A stretch of 64,000 nt of DNA. Source: Acidilobus sp. 7A. GTDB taxonomy: Archaea > Thermoproteota > Thermoprotei_A > Sulfolobales > Acidilobaceae. The translations under genes and the position numbers were made by a program. The stretch lies in the NCBI RefSeq assembly GCF_003431325.1, contig NZ_CP010515.1, forward strand, positions 1,302,001 through 1,366,000, in the 5' to 3' direction. Positions 58,412-64,000 of this stretch are shown piece after piece. Within the stretch, counting starts at the first letter, position 1, and every line of letters begins with the position of its first letter. Under the pieces are notes generated by a model. That model saw nothing but the letters and a program-made list of their open reading frames with translations, did not search any database and was not told the DNA's origin.

Positions 58412-60112
58412 TCAATAACTCACCTCGTCGAGGACCTCCCTTCTGCCTGGCACCCATAGGAACTTGTAGACTGCGTAGATCAGCGCAGCCCCAATTACCA
58501 GGTAGAAGAGGCTGAACAGAGCCTCACCCCAGGCAGGCGGCTGGTTAACCGTTACGGTGTCGCTGAGGGTCATAACTCCGTAGACAACCCAGGGTAGCCT
58601 CCCCATCTCCCTCGCGGCCCAACCCATGTAGCTTGCAAGCTGAGCCAGCACGGCGGCTGGCACCAGCAGGTACATCCAGAACTTATGTATCCTGTCGGCC
58701 CTGTGGGCCGCTATGTATCCCGTCAGTATAAGCGCGTAGAGGCCTAGGGCGATGCCAAGTATCACCATGGCGTAGTAGGCGTAGTCGACTATAAGCGGCG
58801 GCAGGTATGTAGAGGTGCCCGGTACCCCCAGCGTAGATGAGAGGTTGCCCCAGCCGCTGTAATATTTCATAAGCTCGCCGTAATTGGGCAGGTGGGCGCT
58901 CAGGGTGCCATATGCCAGCAGCTTCTCTATGGGCTCCGTGTGAAATATTTCAGCAATCGACGTGAAGCCTGGGACGCCGAGGCCCTCAAAGGCGGCGAAC
59001 TTCTCAGGCTGATAGTGGGCGACCGTGACGCCCATCTCATGGCCAGCTACGAGGCCCTGGTATATTATGATTATGAGTGAGAATATCACTGAGAACTTGA
59101 ACGCCTTGAGCAGGTACTCCTTGTACCTTCTGTCCTTGACCTTCATCAGTCTCGTGCCAAAGCCGGCCATTGCTGTAAACCCGGACACCGTCAGGCCGGC
59201 CCCTATAGAGTGCATTACTGAGGGGGCGAAGTCAGGACTCTTGAATAGGTAAAGGTAAATGTTATAGTGCTCTACCGTGGCATCCATTATGGAGTTTAAG
59301 ACGTTTAACACGGGCACGGCCGCTAGGCCTGGGTCGCTAAGCGCGCCCTGCTTCAGCACCAACTTCAGTATGCTCTGGTTTAATGTGTACCCTGCGAATG
59401 ACTCATAGACGAGCCTGTCAACTATCGTTATGGGCACGGCGGCTATTACCGCGTTGCTAGTGGCATCCATTATCTGCACGTGGAGGGACTGCAGGGTCGT
59501 TATGTTGAGGAGCGAGGCTATGTTATTTGGTATTGCTAGGATTAGCTTGGGGTAGCCCTCGGCGTAGAGCCACTGACCTGTCGTCGCGTTGTAGTCAGGC
59601 ATGAGTCCTGTGGGCACCTGCATATAAGCGTTGGCACCTACTATCATGGCGCCAGAGTACCAGGGGCCCACGAAGGCGAAGAACGTAAGCACAAGCCTCG
59701 CCTTGGGCGACAGCCTGTCCCAGCCGTACCAGAGCATGTAGATTACGAGGACCTCCATTATGAACGCGAATACCTCCGCGTACATTGGGAAGTACAGCCA
59801 CTTGCCAACGGCCGTCAGGACTCTCGGCCAGACAGTTATGAGGCCGAACTCCACAAGCGTGCCAGTGGCGGCGCCAACTGCAAACACTATTGCAGTGCCC
59901 TTCACGAGGACCTTAGCTATCCTCATCCAGTCAGGGTCCTTGGTCTTGAAGTATATGAGCTCAGCTATGAAGGCCATGAAGGGCAGCCCCAGGACGTACT
60001 GTAGGATCCCCCAGTGCATGCCTATGCCAACAATTGACATGGCCCTGGTGCTCCAGTCCCCATAACTGACAAGCTGCTGCCACACATTGAGGCCAGACAC
60101 GCGCCGCACCAC
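58412..60112 (-). CDS. cydA: Cytochrome bd-type oxidase subunit I (CydA)
   Basis: A 566-aa quinol oxidase subunit reducing O2 to water. H33 in GMHWGILQYVLGLPFMA matches the first heme-ligand helix; MHSIGAGLTVSGF holds the second His; QPEKFAAFEG (368-377) is the quinol-loop motif; GRLPWVVYGVMTLSDTVT (504-521) corresponds to GRQPW. Cysteines for covalent heme are absent, as expected. GTG start immediately after a TATA box. No CydB or CydX nearby. It would give microaerobic respiration or O2 scavenging. Confidence 0.9.
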   Translation of the reverse strand: MVRRVSGLNVWQQLVSYGDWSTRAMSIVGIGMHWGILQYVLGLPFMAFIAELIYFKTKDPDWMRIAKVLVKGTAIVFAVGAATGTLVEFGLITVWPRVLTAVGKWLYFPMYAEVFAFIMEVLVIYMLWYGWDRLSPKARLVLTFFAFVGPWYSGAMIVGANAYMQVPTGLMPDYNATTGQWLYAEGYPKLILAIPNNIASLLNITTLQSLHVQIMDATSNAVIAAVPITIVDRLVYESFAGYTLNQSILKLVLKQGALSDPGLAAVPVLNVLNSIMDATVEHYNIYLYLFKSPDFAPSVMHSIGAGLTVSGFTAMAGFGTRLMKVKDRRYKEYLLKAFKFSVIFSLIIIIYQGLVAGHEMGVTVAHYQPEKFAAFEGLGVPGFTSIAEIFHTEPIEKLLAYGTLSAHLPNYGELMKYYSGWGNLSSTLGVPGTSTYLPPLIVDYAYYAMVILGIALGLYALILTGYIAAHRADRIHKFWMYLLVPAAVLAQLASYMGWAAREMGRLPWVVYGVMTLSDTVTVNQPPAWGEALFSLFYLVIGAALIYAVYKFLWVPGRREVLDEVSY

Positions 60113-60133
60113 TACATATATTATGCTCTAAGT

Positions 60134-60168
60134 CTTTTATAAAAGCTTTTCACTCAGTTAACGTTAAC
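60134..60168 (-). promoter_or_regulatory. Promoter and palindromic operator candidate of the cyd operon
   Basis: The TATA box CTTTTATAAAAG (60134-60145, itself palindromic) lies about 27 nt before the GTG at 60112, implying a near-leaderless mRNA. Eleven bases further upstream is the perfect 12-bp palindrome GTTAACGTTAAC (60157-60168), placed where an activator or a repressor would bind. Confidence 0.55.
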
Positions 60169-60447
60169 ATATAATAGAGTCTTTTAATGAAAGCCTTCTG
60201 CGAGCTCCTAAGAAGATAGTAAGCTGATTTGCGAAAAGTAGTTGTATTAAGCGCCAGCTCTTTTACAAGCGAAGCGCGATAAGGTTTAAGGCCTTCAGCT
60301 TTACTCGCTTATGCAAGTTATCTCAAGACCTGGCTCCGCTGGTCCCTGCGCATAGAGTAGGATTTGACTAAGGAGGGCCCATCGTCGTACAGCAGAGCCG
60401 AAAACGCATAATAAGTCTGCCAAGGACTAGCACGTTAGGCGTCTAGC

Positions 60448-60777
60448 TTGAGTGAGGAGAAGCCTGAAATTGTAAAGCGCGTCGAGGCTGAGGCCAAGGT
60501 TGGTAAGGCACTTAAGAATATCGCAATGGTGAGCCTTCGCCCTGAAGATCTCTCAAGCCCAGCGTCCTTCCAGATGGCCATATCAAGGCTCTACGAGTCT
60601 ATAATGAAAATGATGGAGTCAGGAGGCCCAGAGCAGACTTACATAGCGGAAGTCAAGTTCACCGATGATCTAGGCAACCCTGTAAGCATAGCAATAGATC
60701 TTGGCAAAGGGACGCCCCCCTTCTCGTCCCAGAAGGTGAAGGCTGAGGTAACTATAAGGCTGTACGAAGAGGAGTAG
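60448..60777 (+). CDS. Hypothetical protein, 109 aa
   Basis: Not recognised. MSEEKPEIVKRVEAEAKVGKALKNIAMVSLRPEDLSSPASFQMAISRLYESIMKMM is helical; the second half is a strand pair (YIAEVKFTDDLGNPVSIAIDLGKG, KVKAEVTIRLYEEE). No cysteine, signal or membrane segment. TTG start. The 335 bp upstream, shared with the divergent cyd promoter, hold no other gene. It converges with the 167-aa gene 31 nt away. Confidence 0.5.
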   Translation: MSEEKPEIVKRVEAEAKVGKALKNIAMVSLRPEDLSSPASFQMAISRLYESIMKMMESGGPEQTYIAEVKFTDDLGNPVSIAIDLGKGTPPFSSQKVKAEVTIRLYEEE

Positions 60778-60808
60778 CCTTCTATCAAGGCTCCCCAAGA
60801 CGTCGCAG

Positions 60809-61312
60809 CTAAGGCTCCGAGACCCTACCCGCGAGCTCCTCAAGCCATTTATTTATGGCAGCAGCGAAAGACACCATGACGGCCGCGCCCCTCTGCTCAT
60901 CGCTGACCATCCTGTCAGGCATCACAAGCCACCCGGCGCAGTCGGCAAAGAGCTCCAGGTCCTTTTCAAGGCCATCCATGGCGTCGCCCTCAAGGGCTCT
61001 GGCAGCGGCGTCCAAGAGTGAGGCAACCCTCTGGTCGCCCAGGCAGTCAACTATGTCGGCGGCACTGGCCAACGGGGCGCCTGTGAGCTCTGCAATGCCG
61101 CTGGCGTGGTCTCTCAGGCCAACCCTTGCCATTATGTCGTCAAACATGAGGGAAGCATATATGGACAGCTGGATTGCAACTTCATCCTTCGCAGAGCCAG
61201 CGATGTAAAGGAGCCTCGTAACCTCCTTAAAAAGCTCGCTGGCGTCCTCACTATAGCCCTTTATTTCAACGCCGCTCTGGCCGTGAAGGTTAAACGTCGC
61301 GTCACTTGACAC
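60809..61312 (-). CDS. Hypothetical protein, 167 aa
   Basis: Not recognised. After MSSDATFNLHGQSGVEIKGYSEDASELFKEV the protein is almost entirely helical with Ala/Asp-rich repeats of about 35 residues (AIQLSIYASLMFDDIMARVG, AELTGAPLASAADIVDCLGDQRVASLLDAAARALEG, LELFADCAGWLVMPDRMVS), reminiscent of small helical-repeat scaffolds. Two cysteines. It stands alone on the minus strand beside a 680-bp gene-less region. Confidence 0.5.
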   Translation of the reverse strand: MSSDATFNLHGQSGVEIKGYSEDASELFKEVTRLLYIAGSAKDEVAIQLSIYASLMFDDIMARVGLRDHASGIAELTGAPLASAADIVDCLGDQRVASLLDAAARALEGDAMDGLEKDLELFADCAGWLVMPDRMVSDEQRGAAVMVSFAAAINKWLEELAGRVSEP

Positions 61313-61993
61313 TCAATAGCACCCATGTGAGGTTACTATGAGTCTTAAGCATTATTCCAGAAAGAGACCAGGTTACCCGGCTAAACACCTAATATATACG
61401 CTAGGCCTTCTTAAGGGCCTGTTCACAGGAAGTTAAATTGGGTCCTGTGACCTTAATACTCCCTAGGCAGCTCTGAAATCCTGGGATGAGGAGAGGAACC
61501 CGGACAACAGAGGCATTGGCCTGTGACGAGTCCTAGTCCATCCGACCCTTCGTTTAACTTAACTATCACGTAATTGCATGCCTAAGTCAGGGTAGAGAGC
61601 TCGGCCCTCATCGTGGCTATTAGCCGCTCGGCCTCATCACTCCTCCTCCCCTCCCCGCGCCTAGGTTAGGGAGTATGGCTCCCAGCCACGACGTGGGGAG
61701 TTTCACTGGGCGCCCTCCTCCGCCTCGCGACTGCTCATCGACTTCACGTGGCGCCCTCCGATCTAATGTCAGCATAAAAGCTCATAAAAATTGATTAGGC
61801 ATGCAGCCTCAGCCTGCTTAATAGCATTAAGGGTTAGAAGTGATTAAAATAACGAATAGTTACGTAAAAAGTTACAGACTGAAGGGTTCTTGCGGGGGGC
61901 CTTTGCAAATACATAAGCGGAGGCCGCGCCTAGAAGAGGGGTCGTGATGAACTTTAAATTAGCAGCTCAAAACGCGATAGAAGGTGCAAAAGG
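61313..61993. other. Gene-less region upstream of leuS
   Basis: No credible gene. It contains the stem CACAGGA/TCCTGTG (about 61422-61448), a partial palindrome AGGCCTTCTTAAGGGCCT nearby, a direct repeat CTCGGCC(C)TCATC near 61601-61612 and 61629-61640, a second direct repeat GGCGCCCTCC near 61707 and 61750, and the leuS TATA box. A short leftward frame (about 26 codons, DEAERLIATMRAELS) has no start codon. It may be a decayed insertion or gene, or leader RNA. Confidence 0.45.
61952..61962 (+). promoter_or_regulatory. TATA box of leuS
   Basis: CTTTAAATTAG about 32 nt upstream of the TTG start at 61994; an in-frame TAA overlaps this box, so the gene cannot start earlier. Confidence 0.5.
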
Positions 61994-64000
61994 TTGCCAT
62001 TGATTAAAAACGTTAAGGCAGCCGAGGGGCTAAAGCTTATAGAGCTCAAGTGGCAGGACGAGTGGGATAAGGCCAAAGTATATGAGGCTAACGTGGACCC
62101 CTCAAGGCCTAAGTTCTTCGTGACCTTCCCCTTCCCATACATGAACGGCCTCCCTCACCTCGGCAGCGCCTTCACTATACTGAGGGTTGACATAGCTGCA
62201 AGGTACAAACGCATGAGGGGCTACAACGTTCTCTTCCCCCAGGGCTGGCACGCCACTGGAGGACCAATAGTCGCAGCTGCAAGGAGGCTCAACGAGGGTG
62301 ACAAGAAGATAATTGATGACCTGAAGTCCATGGGTGTTCCAGAGGACGCCATACCCCAGTTCAAGGACCCCGCAACGTGGGTGAGGTACTTCACTCAGGA
62401 GTGGAAGAAGGACCTTAAGAGGTACGGGCTCAGCATAGACTGGAGGAGGGAGTTCTTCACTACCAGCCTCAACCCCTACTTCAGCAAGTTCGTAGAGTGG
62501 CAGTACCTGAGACTGAGGGATGCAGGCTATGTGAGAAGGGGTAGCCACCCAGTAGTCTGGTGCCCTAGGGAGAAGAAGGTCGTTGGTGACCACGACAGGC
62601 CTGACGAGTACGCTGGCATAGGTCCTGTGGAGGCCACGGTCATACTCTTCAAGTTGGCTGAGGAGGAGCGCTACCTGGCGGCCCTAACCTACAGGCCGGA
62701 GACCATATTTGGGGTTACTAACGTCTGGGTTCACCCAGACTCCACTTACTTAGTTGTGGAGCTTGACGGAAGGACGGTTGTAATGAATGACTACATGTCA
62801 GAGGAGCTGGCTGACCAGGGTCATACCATTAAGGTTGTAGGCTCCGTGAAAGGTCACGAGCTCGTCGGGAGAAAGGTAGTAGTGCCTATAGTTAACAGGG
62901 AAGTCCTTGTCCTGCCGGCTAGGTTCGTGATACCTGACGAGGGCACTGGGATAGTTATGAGCGTGCCAGCCCACGCGCCATACGATTATGCTGCCCTCAT
63001 GGACCTGAGGAGGGCCAGCGACGAGGAGCTGAAGTCCTATGGTCTTGATCCAACCGAGGTGAGGTCGATAGAGGTGAGGAAGATAATAGAGGCTCCTGGC
63101 CTGAAGGGGGTTCCGGCGGACGACATAATAAGGAGGCTTGGCGTTAAGAGCCAGGATGACAAGGAGCTGCTGGAGAAGGCCACAAAGGAGCTCTACTCTA
63201 AGGAGTACTACATGGGCGTTATGTTAAGCGACGTCGGTGCGTATGGCGGTCTAAAGGTAATAGAGGCAAGGCAGAGGATCGAGGGAGATCTAATAAAGGC
63301 GGGCCAGGCGCTTAAGGTCTATACATTGCCCTCAAAGGTCTACTGCAGGTGCGGCGCTAGGACTCACGTGAAGTTTGTCGAGAACCAGTGGTTCCTAACA
63401 TACAGCGACAAGGGGTGGAAGGAGAAGGCCAAGCGCCTCCTGTCTAACATGAATATATACCCGCCCTACCTTAAATCGAACTTCATGGAGCTTATAGACT
63501 GGCTCAATGACTGGGCCTGCACGCATCAGAATGAGCTTGGCACCCCACTTCCATGGGACAGTGAGTGGGTTATAGAGAGCCTAAGCGACTCAACCATATA
63601 CATGGCGTACTACGCTATAGACTACCTGATACAGGGCAAGGTCAGCCCCGAACAGCTAAAGCCAGAGTTCTTTGACTATGTCTTCCTTGGCAGGGGCAGC
63701 GCTGAGGGGGTCTCAAAGGTAACGGGCCTGCCGGTTGACCTAATAGATGCTGCCAGAAAGGAGTTTCTCTACTGGTACCCTGTGGACCTAAGGATAAGCG
63801 GCAAGGACCTAATGCAGAACCACCTCCTGTTCTTCATATTCCACCATGCCGCGATCTTTGATGAGCAGCGCTGGCCGCGCGGCATAGGGATAAACGGCTG
63901 GGCCCTCCTAAATGGGGCCAAGATGAGCAAGTCCACCGGGAACTTCATAACACTCCGTCAGATGCTCGACGAGGCGGGCGCTGACGCCACCCGCATCGCC
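61994..64000 (+). CDS. leuS: Leucyl-tRNA synthetase, archaeal type (5' 669 codons; runs off the window)
   Basis: A class I aminoacyl-tRNA synthetase charging tRNA-Leu. The HIGH-type motif is in YMNGLPHLGSA near residues 48-58; a CP1 editing domain follows (TYRPETIFGVTNVWVHP, then GTGIVMSVPAHAPYD); the KMSKS loop is KMSKS at 643-647 (about 63920-63934). The window ends in frame before the anticodon-binding domain. Archaeal LeuRS is ~940-970 aa, so ~300 residues are missing. Start is TTG 61994 (AAGGTG upstream) or TTG 62000. It is complete at the 5' end, not disrupted. Confidence 0.95.
   Translation, partial: MPLIKNVKAAEGLKLIELKWQDEWDKAKVYEANVDPSRPKFFVTFPFPYMNGLPHLGSAFTILRVDIAARYKRMRGYNVLFPQGWHATGGPIVAAARRLNEGDKKIIDDLKSMGVPEDAIPQFKDPATWVRYFTQEWKKDLKRYGLSIDWRREFFTTSLNPYFSKFVEWQYLRLRDAGYVRRGSHPVVWCPREKKVVGDHDRPDEYAGIGPVEATVILFKLAEEERYLAALTYRPETIFGVTNVWVHPDSTYLVVELDGRTVVMNDYMSEELADQGHTIKVVGSVKGHELVGRKVVVPIVNREVLVLPARFVIPDEGTGIVMSVPAHAPYDYAALMDLRRASDEELKSYGLDPTEVRSIEVRKIIEAPGLKGVPADDIIRRLGVKSQDDKELLEKATKELYSKEYYMGVMLSDVGAYGGLKVIEARQRIEGDLIKAGQALKVYTLPSKVYCRCGARTHVKFVENQWFLTYSDKGWKEKAKRLLSNMNIYPPYLKSNFMELIDWLNDWACTHQNELGTPLPWDSEWVIESLSDSTIYMAYYAIDYLIQGKVSPEQLKPEFFDYVFLGRGSAEGVSKVTGLPVDLIDAARKEFLYWYPVDLRISGKDLMQNHLLFFIFHHAAIFDEQRWPRGIGINGWALLNGAKMSKSTGNFITLRQMLDEAGADATRIA

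Noticed and set aside
61600-61690. Leftward 26-codon frame (DEAERLIATMRAELS) as a gene fragment
   Set aside because: No start codon and an in-frame stop just upstream; too short to assign.

Overview
The window is chromosomal DNA from a hyperthermophilic or thermoacidophilic crenarchaeon; the gene set suggests an Acidilobus/Caldisphaera-like organism, but that placement is inference. The evidence is archaeal/eukaryal information genes throughout (S3Ae, S6e, S26e, S28e, L15e, L18Ae, L24e, L31e, L37Ae, L39e, L40e, aIF2-gamma, aIF5B, aIF6, exosome, proteasome, SBDS, RNase P proteins), three tRNAs with introns at position 37/38, TATA boxes about 25 nt upstream of short leaders, frequent GTG/TTG starts and GGTGA-type ribosome sites.

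Layout. 0.2-3.9 kb: alpha-glucan breakdown (GH13 enzyme and short phosphorylase). 3.9-8.3 kb: a BtuF-like protein without a signal peptide, then B12-dependent methylmalonyl-CoA mutase (two subunits) and its MeaB-type GTPase. 8.3-9.1 kb: an 800-bp gene-less, GC-rich region full of dyads. 9.1-18.2 kb: S28e, Pop5, YchF, a GT39-like membrane glycosyltransferase, several unknown genes, a GlmU-like sugar nucleotidyltransferase and an MBL hydrolase. 18.4-28.9 kb: Ndk, aIF5B, a second sugar nucleotidyltransferase behind tRNA-Phe, PIN protein, aIF2-gamma, S6e (frameshifted), phosphoglycerate mutase, Pcc1-like, RecJ/Cdc45-like, S15 and S3Ae. 29-34 kb: TFS-like zinc ribbon, AmmeMemoRadiSam radical-SAM enzyme with a cysteine-less paralogue, translin, tRNA-Ile, L40e, S26e. 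34-40 kb: L18Ae-PfdA-FtsY, three consecutive four-CBS proteins, a GfcR-like regulator and a 56-aa, 36-Glu protein. 40-50 kb: Spt4, dephospho-CoA kinase, tRNA-Pro, PriX-like, tRNA-Gln, aIF6, L31e/L39e/PDCD5, ThpR-CCA enzyme-kinase, ThyX, Rpp30, L15e. 50.4-56.2 kb: structured-RNA candidate and the archaeal exosome/proteasome superoperon (psmA-SBDS-Rrp4-Rrp41-Rrp42-L37Ae-Brix-Pcc1) plus L24e. 56.2-64 kb: CDF-like membrane protein, a bd-type oxidase made of two CydA-like proteins without CydB, two unknowns and leuS running off the right edge.

Mobile-element traces: five copies of a ~40-bp hairpin of the kind found at IS200/IS605 right ends (TnpB guide-RNA scaffold type) and two ~210-bp elements that keep what looks like a tnpB 3' tail, with no intact transposase anywhere. 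No CRISPR array, rRNA or prophage was seen.

The least explained signals are the solo hairpins and 210-bp elements, the 800-bp dyad-rich region, the 12-CBS-motif operon next to the poly-Glu protein, the paired radical-SAM paralogues, the possible membrane anchor of Pop5, and the stem-rich RNA candidate upstream of position 50,600.
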